Assembly (NCBI RefSeq): GCF_016756615.1
Contig: NZ_AP023262.1
Span: forward strand, 5,643,501-5,707,500
Source of the DNA: Mesorhizobium sp. L-8-3
Lineage (GTDB): Bacteria > Pseudomonadota > Alphaproteobacteria > Rhizobiales > Rhizobiaceae
DNA length: 64,000 bases
Direction: 5' to 3'
How positions within the stretch are numbered: the first letter of the stretch is position 1; each line of letters begins with the position of its first letter. Below are positions 24,024 to 31,625 of the stretch, one piece after another. The position numbers and the translations under genes were made by a program. Under the pieces are notes generated by a model. The model had not been told where the DNA came from and did not search any database. It worked only from the letters and a program-made list of their open reading frames with translations.

Positions 24024-25289
24024 CTATCCGCGGTGCTCGCGCAGCATGCCGACGATGCGCGTCACGCTTTCGATCGTCTCTTCGATCTCAGCGGCCGTAT
24101 TGTAATGCGCGATGCCGATCCGCACGACGCCGCGATCCGCCGCAATGCCGAGCTGATGGACGATCTCCCAGGCGTAGTTGTGCCCCGACCAGACGAAGAT
24201 GTTCTCGTCTGCCAGCGCGCGCACGATCTCGTCGGGCGCGACACCCTCGACCGTGAAGGACACCGTCGGAACGCGTGCGCCAATGCGCGCCGGGTCGGTG
24301 ATGCCGTGGATCGTCAACCCGCCGATCGCCGACAGCCCCTCGATCAACCGGGCGGCGAGCCGGTTCTCATAGGCGATCGACGCGGCGAAGGCTGCCGCGA
24401 TCCTGTCGCGCCGCGAGCCGTCGGCGCCGGCCCGCGCACCGAGCGCCTCGAAATAACCGATGGCGGCGGAAAGGCCGGCCATAAGTTCGATCTGCGGGGT
24501 GCCGAGTTCGAAGCGTTCGGGCAACGCATTCGACGAGCAACGCAACTTGTAGGGCACGAGCGTGTCGATCAGCGCGCGCCGCCCCCACAATATGCCCAGA
24601 TGCGGACCGAAGAACTTGTAGGCCGAGCAGGCGAGGAAGTCGCAGCCCAGATCCTGCACGTCGACCAGCCCATGCGGCGCGAACTGCACGGCATCGACAT
24701 AGACGATCGCCCCGACTGCCTTGGCGCGCGCGGTGAGGGCCTTCACCCGGTTGATCGATCCCGTGAGATTGCTTGCGTAGTTGAGGGCGACAAGCCTGGT
24801 CCGCTCCGACAACAGCGCGGAAAGGGCATCTTCCTCGACCTGCCAACTGACGGTGTCGAAAGGCAGGAAGTGGACGGTCAGCCCGCGATCCTCCGCAAGC
24901 TGGAGCCAGGGCGAGACATTGCCCTCGTGATCCATGCGGGTCACGATGATCTCGTCACTCGGGTTCCAGCCCCGCCCGAGCGTGCGCGACATGTGATAGG
25001 TCAGCGTCGTCATGTTGGCGCCGATGATGATCTCTTCCGCGCTCGACGCCCCCAGGAAATCGGCCATGGCGTCATGCGCGGCGTCGACGACGTCGCCGGC
25101 CGCGAGCGTCGTGCGGAAGAAGCCGCCGAGATTGGCGTTGGTCTCCAGCAGGCAGCGGGCCACGGCATCGGCAACAGCCCGCGGAACCTGGGTTCCGGCC
25201 GGATTGTCGAGATAGATCCGCCTCCTGCGGCCGTCGGTCAGGGCAAGCGCCGGGAAATCCCCGCGCACGGTCTCGATCGGAAACGTCAT
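24024..25289 (-). CDS. cysteine-desulfurase-like aminotransferase class V protein
   Basis: A 421-residue PLP enzyme of the class V aminotransferase/cysteine-desulfurase-like family (SufS-related). RRIYLDNPAGTQVPRAV is the N-terminal motif, the PLP lysine is in SAYKFFGPHLGILWGR, and YVDAVQFAPHGLVDV supplies the PLP-stacking region. The catalytic cysteine loop of true SufS/NifS (near residue 340-370) has no obvious Cys, so sulfur transfer is doubtful. No suf or isc gene is nearby. Start at MTFPIETV behind GGGAGGGCAGCC; it lies 28 bases after the aldo-keto reductase, so they probably form an operon. Confidence 0.8.
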   Translation of the reverse strand: MTFPIETVRGDFPALALTDGRRRRIYLDNPAGTQVPRAVADAVARCLLETNANLGGFFRTTLAAGDVVDAAHDAMADFLGASSAEEIIIGANMTTLTYHMSRTLGRGWNPSDEIIVTRMDHEGNVSPWLQLAEDRGLTVHFLPFDTVSWQVEEDALSALLSERTRLVALNYASNLTGSINRVKALTARAKAVGAIVYVDAVQFAPHGLVDVQDLGCDFLACSAYKFFGPHLGILWGRRALIDTLVPYKLRCSSNALPERFELGTPQIELMAGLSAAIGYFEALGARAGADGSRRDRIAAAFAASIAYENRLAARLIEGLSAIGGLTIHGITDPARIGARVPTVSFTVEGVAPDEIVRALADENIFVWSGHNYAWEIVHQLGIAADRGVVRIGIAHYNTAAEIEETIESVTRIVGMLREHRG

Positions 25290-25317
25290 GGCTGCCCTCC
25301 TCCCTTCCGACCGGTGA

Positions 25318-26370
25318 TCAGGGACAGGGATTGCCGACACGCTGGTGGATAGCGTCCACCGCTTCCTGCATCTCGGCCGTCCACTTCACCGAGACCGACG
25401 ACAGCGCCGTCTCGAGCTGCGGGATCGAGGTGGCACCGATGATGTTGGAAATGACGAAGGGGCGATTGACCACGAATGCGTTGGCGAACAGCGCCGGCTC
25501 CATGTTGAATTCCAGCGCCAGCCGGTTGTACTGGAGCAGCACTTCCGCCGCATTGGGCGTCTCGTAGCGCTGGCCACGGTTGAACAGGGTCGAACGCGCA
25601 CCCGCCGGCCGGGCGCCATGGTCGTATTTGCCGGTCAGATAGCCTTGCGCCAGCGGCGAATAGGCGAGCAGGCTCACCTCCTCGCGATCGCAGACCTCGG
25701 CGAGATTGACCTCGAAGGTGCGGTTGACGAGGTTGTAGGCGTTCTGCAGCGAGACCGGACGCGGCCCCATGCCCTTCTCGCTTTCGAAGACGAAACGCAT
25801 CACGCCCCATGAACTTTCGTTCGACAGGCCGAAATTGCGGATCTTGCCTGACTTCACCAGTTCGTCGAAAACCGCGATCGTCTCGGCAATCGGCGTCTCG
25901 TCGGGATCGCGAGGCGACGGCCACGACGGGACGCGGGTCGGGTTCGATCCCCACGGCACCCGTCGCTCCGGAAAGTGAATCTGATAAAGGTCGACGTAGT
26001 CGGTCCGGAGGCGCGTCAGCGACTTGTCGATGGCGTCGAATATGTCCGAGCGGACCAGCTTGGACGGCCGCCCGCCGCGAAACCAGTCGTTGGCCGTGCG
26101 GCCGACTACTTTGGTGGCGAGCACCACGCGGTCGCGGTTGCCGCGCGCCTTCATCCAGTTGCCGACGATCCGTTCGGTGCTGCCCTGCGTCTCCGGTTTC
26201 GGCGGGATGGAATAGAGTTCGGCGGTATCGAGGAAGTTGACGCCGTGATCGAAGGCGAGGTCCATCTGGGCCTGGCCTTCCGCTTCCGTGTTCTGCTGTC
26301 CCCATGTCATGGTGCCGAGGCATATGCTCGACACATGGAGGTCGGTTCGCCCGAGACGGCGCTTTTCCAT
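25318..26370 (-). CDS. aldo/keto reductase (Tas-like)
   Basis: A 350-residue NADP(H)-dependent aldo/keto reductase close to E. coli Tas: MEKRRLGRTDLHVSSICLGT at the start, then MTWGQQNTEAEGQ and ELYSIPPKPETQGSTE. The catalytic tetrad is D48, Y53, K87 and H132 (in QIHFPE). The cofactor-binding ending IGATSIPQLETAL is present. The physiological carbonyl substrate is unknown. First gene of a likely operon with the class V aminotransferase. Confidence 0.88.
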   Translation of the reverse strand: MEKRRLGRTDLHVSSICLGTMTWGQQNTEAEGQAQMDLAFDHGVNFLDTAELYSIPPKPETQGSTERIVGNWMKARGNRDRVVLATKVVGRTANDWFRGGRPSKLVRSDIFDAIDKSLTRLRTDYVDLYQIHFPERRVPWGSNPTRVPSWPSPRDPDETPIAETIAVFDELVKSGKIRNFGLSNESSWGVMRFVFESEKGMGPRPVSLQNAYNLVNRTFEVNLAEVCDREEVSLLAYSPLAQGYLTGKYDHGARPAGARSTLFNRGQRYETPNAAEVLLQYNRLALEFNMEPALFANAFVVNRPFVISNIIGATSIPQLETALSSVSVKWTAEMQEAVDAIHQRVGNPCP

Positions 26371-26422
26371 CGGTTGCTCCGTTTGTTGAGGCCGACCGGA
26401 AGGCGACCAGGGGATTTTCAGC

Positions 26423-26671
26423 TTACGGCCACAACCGCACGGTCGAGGCGATCGCCAGCAGCGTGGCGATGACGATCAGCACCCCGTAGATGCGGGGGCG
26501 GTCGAACAACATCGCGTGGCCTGCGATCCAGCCGGCGAGCGCCGATCCCAGGGCGAAAAGGAAAGCGATGCGGTTGTCGAAACCGATCGAGGCGCCGATC
26601 AACCCGCCGACGATCACCGCGCCGAACACGATGATCACCGCGATGGCATATTTCTCGTAGTTGTCTTCCAT
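26423..26671 (-). CDS. small membrane protein, unknown
   Basis: An 82-residue protein with three predicted membrane segments (around residues 7-27, 31-50 and 57-76) and charged loops. I do not recognise a family. I start at MEDNYEKYA; the ATG at 26737 would add a 22-residue charged leader. It sits 52 bases after the aldo/keto reductase start on the same strand but in front of it, so it may be an independent gene or the first of that operon. Confidence 0.55.
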   Translation of the reverse strand: MEDNYEKYAIAVIIVFGAVIVGGLIGASIGFDNRIAFLFALGSALAGWIAGHAMLFDRPRIYGVLIVIATLLAIASTVRLWP

Positions 26672-26867
26672 TCCGATCCTCTTGCGATCGCCCGAAGCGC
26701 TCGCCCGCTCCTGTGGCGGATTCGTCAGGCATGACAAAAGCCGTCACCGCACCGGGTGTCAATTTCATGTGGACGTCCACGGCGCCAACTTTGCACGGTT
26801 GGCGGACCGGAAACCAGACCCGCTGCCTGATCTGCAAGAGAAAATCCCTCGGCGTGGCCGAGATGCC

Positions 26868-27350
26868 TCAACCGCGCGGACGGGCGCGGCGCCGTGCGTC
26901 GTCGATCAGCATGTTGGCGACCTGCATGCGCACCATGGCCCGCTGCCGCAGATGCGGGGCAACCCGATCGGGATGGTTCTTGAAGGCGAAGGCGCGCCTG
27001 ATCTTGGCCAGTTCCGCGGCGTTGGTGGATGCCTTCAGGCCGAGTTCGCGCAGGATCGCCTCGGGTTCCACCGGCGGAAGGTCAGCAGCGGGCGGCTCCG
27101 GTCGTTCGACGGAGGCGCCCACGGCTTCGAACAGCGCATCGACCTTGTCGTCCAGCGAACCCGACATGTCGTCATATTCGGCTGCGACGCGGTCGTCGGC
27201 CACCCTGATGCGGCCGGACAGAAGCTCTTCCGCCACGGCGAGATAGTCGAAGGACACGCTCGGAGGCGGCATCGACTGGTCCTCGATCCGCGAATCGACC
27301 AGCAATTCGTCGAGCAGCGAAGCGAAATCCCGGCCCGTTCCTACGCTCAA
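26868..27350 (-). CDS. J-domain-like protein with C-terminal HPD motif
   Basis: A 160-residue protein with a J-domain at its C-terminal end: AILRELGLKASTNAAELAK then FAFKNHPDRV, where HPD is residues 126-128, the DnaK-stimulating tripeptide. The N-terminal 90 residues are acidic/Pro-rich and predicted flexible. A C-terminal J-domain without Gly/Phe or zinc regions marks a specialised co-chaperone, whose client is unknown. The last helix is short and Arg-rich. Confidence 0.7.
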   Translation of the reverse strand: MSVGTGRDFASLLDELLVDSRIEDQSMPPPSVSFDYLAVAEELLSGRIRVADDRVAAEYDDMSGSLDDKVDALFEAVGASVERPEPPAADLPPVEPEAILRELGLKASTNAAELAKIRRAFAFKNHPDRVAPHLRQRAMVRMQVANMLIDDARRRARPRG

Positions 27351-27440
27351 GACTGTTTCCTCCGCCGGGACACCATACGTTCGTTCGTCGTGAACTTAGG
27401 GCCGGCGCGTTAAAAATCGCTTCGCGCGACGATAAGGAAT

Positions 27441-27728
27441 TTAGGCGTCGTTCCAGTTGATCGCCGGCTTGTCCCGGAACGCGAAACGTTCAAGATGGCT
27501 GGCGACGACATCCTGCATGCGGGGCAAGTCGGCCTCACTCTCCGTCGTGACCGTCATGGTCAGCCGGTTGCCTTGCGCCGTGAGCGAACAGACGCCGAAC
27601 GGAAAGGTGATTGTTCCCTGCTCCGGCGTGAACTCCGCCGGGATCTTGTGGGCGAAGTGCTTGCAGAGCTGCTGAAGATAGCGGCTGGCCATCTCGGTCG
27701 TCACAACGGCGGTCGATCTGAAGCTCAT
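27441..27728 (-). CDS. DUF2218 family protein
   Basis: A 95-residue cytosolic protein of the DUF2218 family: RYLQQLCKHFAHKIPAEF near residue 16, GTITFPFGVCSLTAQGNR, and a C-terminal HLERFAFRD. DUF2218 proteins frequently stand near iron or siderophore genes, though none is adjacent here. Function unknown. Start chosen at MSFRSTAVVTTEM; a longer start adds seven residues. Confidence 0.8.
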   Translation of the reverse strand: MSFRSTAVVTTEMASRYLQQLCKHFAHKIPAEFTPEQGTITFPFGVCSLTAQGNRLTMTVTTESEADLPRMQDVVASHLERFAFRDKPAINWNDA

Positions 27729-28050
27729 CCGTCGGGTTCCCCTTGTCATGCCATCAGGCCGGCATGAAAGACTTTTGCAGGGCGGTCGCCCCTTCGTCGA
27801 GGGGGAAAAGGCGGGCCACGCAGGAAAACATGGCCCGAATGCGCCGGTTGGCGAGGAAAGCCGGACTCAGCCGGCGTAGGGATACGCATGCGCGCGCATG
27901 AAAGTTTCACGTCGCGCTGTTTTTTCGATTCCATGTTCGATTTGTGACGTCCGAACCGCGGCACGCATAGCTCCCATGCAAATGCTGCACTGCACAATTT
28001 CAGTGAATCGCCCTACGTAACGATCGGGAGGACCAACAGGGGCTTTAGTC
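27729..28050. other. 322-base intergenic stretch ahead of the first DUF1127 gene
   Basis: No gene is supported. It holds the promoters of the divergent DUF2218 and DUF1127 genes. TGCTGCACTGCACAAT near 27982 contains the TGCTGCA/TGCACT repeat and may be a regulator site, but I cannot name one. A GGGAGG Shine-Dalgarno ends the stretch. Confidence 0.35.
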
Positions 28051-28215
28051 ATGGGGTTCTTCACCGAACTGTTCGTTCGGCCTCGACCGAAGGAACACGC
28101 GCGCTTCCGCGCGGCGATGGTGGTGCTCAACGCGATGAGCAATTCCGATCGCGCCGATATCGGCATCAAACCCGCCGATTTTCCGCGCATCGCCCGCGAA
28201 ATGTCGCTGCGATAG
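28051..28215 (+). CDS. small DUF1127 (YjiS-like) protein
   Basis: A 54-residue protein, shorter than most gene-finders report. The C-terminal half NAMSNSDRADIGIKPADFPR matches the YjiS/DUF1127 motif (Leu/Met-S-D-x-x-L/A-x-D-I-G-hydrophobic). A good ribosome site, GGGAGGACC, precedes the ATG. DUF1127 proteins in alphaproteobacteria include small RNA-binding or stress proteins (for instance the CcaF-like group), but this one is not assigned. A second member lies at 47622-47858. Confidence 0.7.
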   Translation: MGFFTELFVRPRPKEHARFRAAMVVLNAMSNSDRADIGIKPADFPRIAREMSLR

Positions 28216-28264
28216 TCCAGGAACACGGGGCGAGTCGCGAAGCGCGCGCCCCTTGAGTAGTGAT

Positions 28265-28343
28265 CGGCCCACCGCTTCGGCCCGAAGATCGAGACCGGTT
28301 TTCGCGCGTCGTTTCAGGGTGATAGAGCGCCCTTTGCGTGTCC
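28265..28343. repeat. candidate rhizobial intergenic repeat
   Basis: The string CGGCCCGAAGATCGAGACC followed by GGTTTTCG and, 25 bases on, AGAGCGCCCTTTGCGTGTCC resembles the repeated intergenic elements of Mesorhizobium and relatives (CGGCCCGAAAA..ACCGGTTTTCG with an AGAGCG..GCGTCC end). It lies in a 230-base gene-free gap. I recall the element only by pattern and see no second copy in this window. Confidence 0.3.
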
Positions 28344-28445
28344 CCATGGAAGCGCGGCGCTCGAGGAGGCCGATCTCCGCGTTGCAGGCCGGCGTCGTCG
28401 GCAAGCCGATGGCGCCGCGCCGCAACCGGATGGTTTCGCCAGACT

Positions 28446-28952
28446 TCAGCCTCTGCCGAAAAAGTCGGCCTTGCCGATCGCCACGCCGTTGTGACGGAGG
28501 ATGTCGTAGGCGGTCGTGACGTGGAAATAGAAGTTCGGCATGGCGAAATGCAGCAGGTACTGCATGCCGGTGAAGGAAAGCTCGCCGCTGCGCATGGGGA
28601 GCGCGATGGAACGTTCCTCCGACCCGTCGATATCCTGCGGTGCAAATCCCTTCAGCAGTTCGACCGTCTTCGCGATCCTCCCCTGCAACTCAGGAAAGCT
28701 GTTCTCGGTGTCCTCGAACTTCGGGATCTCCCGGCCGGCGAGGCGCGAGGGCGCGCCCTTGGCGTGATCCGTAGCGATCTGGACCTGCCTGGCGAGCGCG
28801 AACATGTCGGGCGCCAGGCGGGCCTCGACAAGCGTCTGCGGGTCTATCCCCTTTTCCGTCGCATGCGCCTCGCCTTTCGACAGCACATGCGAAAGGCCTT
28901 TGAGCGTCGTGATGAACACCGGCACAGAAGCCTGGTACATCGAAATCGTCAC
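28446..28952 (-). CDS. DUF1993 family protein
   Basis: A 168-residue protein of the DUF1993 family, cytosolic and helical, related to the DinB/YfiT metal-binding fold. VFITTLKGLSHVLSKGEAHA, RLAPDMFALARQVQIATDHA and the C-terminal GMQYLLHFAMPNFYFHVTTA are family signatures; the latter two His are probable metal ligands. I choose a GTG start because AGGAG lies eight bases before it; the next ATG (four codons in) would be 20 bases away. Function unknown. Confidence 0.75.
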   Translation of the reverse strand: MTISMYQASVPVFITTLKGLSHVLSKGEAHATEKGIDPQTLVEARLAPDMFALARQVQIATDHAKGAPSRLAGREIPKFEDTENSFPELQGRIAKTVELLKGFAPQDIDGSEERSIALPMRSGELSFTGMQYLLHFAMPNFYFHVTTAYDILRHNGVAIGKADFFGRG

Positions 28953-29101
28953 TTGAAATTCTCCTGAAGGATTTGGGCCGGAACGGCCTGATGGGTCCAC
29001 GGCCCCAAGATAGGCTCGGTGAGCCCAGTTTGTGTAGCCCGCCTTCATCCCGACGCCACATTCGTTCTAAATCCTCTCCACGGCCCCCTCGGAGATTCGC
29101 G

Positions 29102-30157
29102 ATGAAGCCCCATCTGCTCGCCGCCGCATTCGCATCCGTTGCCGCCTCCCTCTCCGCGCTCCCGGCAGCCGCTGAAGAGCCCCCCTATCTCGATGACCGC
29201 TCGGATCCTGCCGCCCTCGTCCGTTCCCTCTACAATGCCGTGAGCCGGCAGGAGTATGCGCGGGCCTGGAGCTATTTCGGCGACACCAAGCCGGCCAAGG
29301 ATTTCGACAGCTTCGCGAAGGGCTATGACGATACCGCCCGCGTCGATGTCGAGACCGGCGCCGTCAGCAGCGAGGGCGCCGCGGGCAGCACCTTCTTCGA
29401 GGTGCCGGTCGCCATAAGGGCGGTCGCGAAGAACGGCGACGAAGCCATCTTTGCCGGCTGCTATACCGCACGGCTCGCCCAGCCCTCGATCCAGGGCGTG
29501 CCGTTCCAGCCTCTGCATCTGGAGAAAGGCTCGCTGAAGGCCGCACAAGGCGAGCTGTCCGAGGTGGTGCCGGCAAGTTGCGGCGACGGTCCTCCGCCCC
29601 CTCCGCGCGACGCGCTGAAGGAGCAGGCCGAGAAGCTCTTCTCGACGGCGTATGGATCGATCTGCCGGACCCTGGAGCCAGGTGCCGAACCCGAAGCGGC
29701 GGCTCCCGAGATTCACGACATCGGCTTCCACTACAATTGGGACGGCGAGAGCGAGCCCGAGCGCAAGGCGCGGCTGTTCAGGTTCGACTGTGGCGGAGGC
29801 GCCTATAATACCAATGAGGTCTACTATCTCGCCGATGACAGCGGCGAGTTGCGCCAGCTCCAGTTCGCCTCCCCCGAGCTCGACATCCGCTACGAGAACG
29901 ACAATTCGGAGGGCAAGGTCGAATCGGTCGACATCATCGGCTACCAGTCAGACGACATGCTTGTGAATTCGATATACGACGCGGCGACCAAGACGCTCGT
30001 CTCCCACGCCAAATGGCGCGGAGTCGGCGACGCTTCGTCCACCGGGACCTACATCTTCCGGGAAGGCACCTTCACGCTGGTGAAATACGACGTCGACGCC
30101 AGCTATGACGGCGAAATCAACCCGGTAACGGTGCTGGATTTCAACACCGGTCCATAG
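29102..30157 (+). CDS. exported DUF1176 domain protein
   Basis: A 351-residue periplasmic protein with signal peptide MKPHLLAAAFASVAASLSA ending near PAAAEEPP. The C-terminal half (from about 205) is the DUF1176 region: FHYNWDGESEPERKARLFR, FDCGGGAYNTNEVYYLADD and a final FTLVKYDVDASYDGEINP. The N-terminal part is about 150 residues of unknown fold. It is divergent from the DUF1993 gene. No function is established for DUF1176. Confidence 0.75.
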   Translation: MKPHLLAAAFASVAASLSALPAAAEEPPYLDDRSDPAALVRSLYNAVSRQEYARAWSYFGDTKPAKDFDSFAKGYDDTARVDVETGAVSSEGAAGSTFFEVPVAIRAVAKNGDEAIFAGCYTARLAQPSIQGVPFQPLHLEKGSLKAAQGELSEVVPASCGDGPPPPPRDALKEQAEKLFSTAYGSICRTLEPGAEPEAAAPEIHDIGFHYNWDGESEPERKARLFRFDCGGGAYNTNEVYYLADDSGELRQLQFASPELDIRYENDNSEGKVESVDIIGYQSDDMLVNSIYDAATKTLVSHAKWRGVGDASSTGTYIFREGTFTLVKYDVDASYDGEINPVTVLDFNTGP

Positions 30158-30193
30158 AGCGCCGCGCGTCCGGGCGCGGATGCGGTAGCTGGT

Positions 30194-30613
30194 TTATTCT
30201 CCGAAACCTGCGCCCGGCGATCGCGGCGCCAGTCTGACGAGACGAGAATCCAGAACGGCCGCCTGCCGGTGGACGACCGCCTTCTGGTATTCGGGATCCT
30301 TGACCATCTCGACGAAAGCCGCTCCCGAGGGATACTCGGCGACGAAGCAGCGGTCCCAATGCTCCTCCTCCGGCCCGATGAGCACCAGGCGGAAGTCGCC
30401 GCTCCAGGCGATGCGGCCGCCGACGCGGCGGAAGATCGGGCCGCTCTCGCGCCCATAAGCTGCGTAGGCCTCCGCCCCCGTCGCTTCGCGCCCATCCGGA
30501 TAGGCGGCCACATCGCGGAAGCGAATGAGGTTGAGCATGTGGATCGGCCCCTCTTCGGGCAGCCGGCGGAACGCGCCAAAACGCTCGCGCGTGGGGTCGA
30601 CATGGCCGGTCAT
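30194..30613 (-). CDS. DUF1330 family protein
   Basis: A 139-residue dimeric alpha+beta barrel-type protein of the DUF1330 family. HMLNLIRFRDVAAYPDG, the Tyr/Gly stretch AEAYAAYGRESGPIFRRVGG, and EYPSGAAFVEMVKDPEYQKA are family motifs. The fold is shared with EthD and antibiotic-biosynthesis monooxygenases, but DUF1330 reactions are unknown. Its start is nine bases beyond the stop of the esterase gene, so it follows that gene in one transcript. Confidence 0.8.
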   Translation of the reverse strand: MTGHVDPTRERFGAFRRLPEEGPIHMLNLIRFRDVAAYPDGREATGAEAYAAYGRESGPIFRRVGGRIAWSGDFRLVLIGPEEEHWDRCFVAEYPSGAAFVEMVKDPEYQKAVVHRQAAVLDSRLVRLAPRSPGAGFGE

Positions 30614-30622
30614 TGGATTCTC

Positions 30623-31570
30623 CTATCTTACGGACAACATCCAGTTGAGCGTTTCCCGCCAGTCCGTCATGCGGATCGGCGTGCCGTGCGTGCCGGTCTC
30701 GAAACGCACGAAACGCGTAGGATAGCCGGGCGACTTCCGGCGGATCGACCGGTAGAACGTCTCCTGCTTCTCGACCGGAAAAACCTTGTCCTTGCTGCCC
30801 TGGCCGAAGAACACAGGCACCTTGCGCTTGAAGGCCGGGGTCGACAGGAAGCCGTCGTCCCAGTGCGAACCGAGCAGAATGAGACCCGAGAGCCGGCCGG
30901 TCACCGCCTTGTCGGCGGCAAGCTTCCAGCACAGGCCGCCGCCCATGGAGCCGCAGGCGATGAACAGCTTCGCACCGGGCGAGGTCCCGGCATAGTGATC
31001 GATCAGGGCTGCGATCTCGGCTGCACCGCCGTCGCCGAAGTCGGAGAAATCGGGCGAGAGATAGAGGCCGTCGTTCTGGGCCATCAGGTTCTTGATGCGG
31101 TTGAAATTGCCGCCGAAGGTGAAATCGTCGACTCCCTGCTTGCGGCTGCCGCCCTGCCCGTGGAGATAGATCGTGATGATTTTCGCGTCCTCGCTCCTGC
31201 CCACGGCGACATGTTTGATTTCGCCGGCGGGTGTCGGCAGGACGAGATCCTTCTGAACTTTGCGCACCCCGAGTGCGACATAATCGCTCTTCACCCGACG
31301 TTCCGGTACCTCGTCCCGCGCATCGATGTCGCGCGCCTCCTTGTAGTCGACCACGACATAGTCGCCGCCGTCGGCCTGCGACAGGATCGCGGGATAGGCG
31401 AAGAGCCGGTCCTTGAACGACGCGAGGTCGGCCGCAGTCGCAGGCAGGGCCAGCGACAGGGCAAGGACGGGGCTCACAAGGAGGTGGGCGAGGCGTTTGA
31501 TCAAGGGCAAGCGGGCGTTCCGGAGTGTGATGAACGGCGAAAGGCGAACAGTGACGTTCAACCGCAACAT
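30623..31570 (-). CDS. exported esterase/alpha-beta hydrolase
   Basis: A 315-residue hydrolase with an N-terminal signal/anchor (LVSPVLALSLALPATAADLA, about residues 30-50; the mature protein begins soon after). The oxyanion region is IYLHGQGGS, the nucleophile is in CGSMGGGLCW, and GSKDKVFPVEK plus ETGTHGTP supply acid and base. The fold fits a phospholipase/carboxylesterase-type enzyme. Substrate unknown. Start set at MLRLNVTVRL, with several downstream alternatives. Likely co-transcribed with the DUF1330 gene. Confidence 0.72.
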   Translation of the reverse strand: MLRLNVTVRLSPFITLRNARLPLIKRLAHLLVSPVLALSLALPATAADLASFKDRLFAYPAILSQADGGDYVVVDYKEARDIDARDEVPERRVKSDYVALGVRKVQKDLVLPTPAGEIKHVAVGRSEDAKIITIYLHGQGGSRKQGVDDFTFGGNFNRIKNLMAQNDGLYLSPDFSDFGDGGAAEIAALIDHYAGTSPGAKLFIACGSMGGGLCWKLAADKAVTGRLSGLILLGSHWDDGFLSTPAFKRKVPVFFGQGSKDKVFPVEKQETFYRSIRRKSPGYPTRFVRFETGTHGTPIRMTDWRETLNWMLSVR

Positions 31571-31625
31571 ATGACAACCGGCTTCTGCCGGAAGTCGCCA
31601 TTCGCTACCTTTATTCGCTGTTCGT

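Noticed and set aside
30141..31601. 486-codon minus frame over the DUF1330 and esterase genes
   Set aside because: Same strand, wrong frame; Arg-rich, no motifs, while the other frame has clear family matches.
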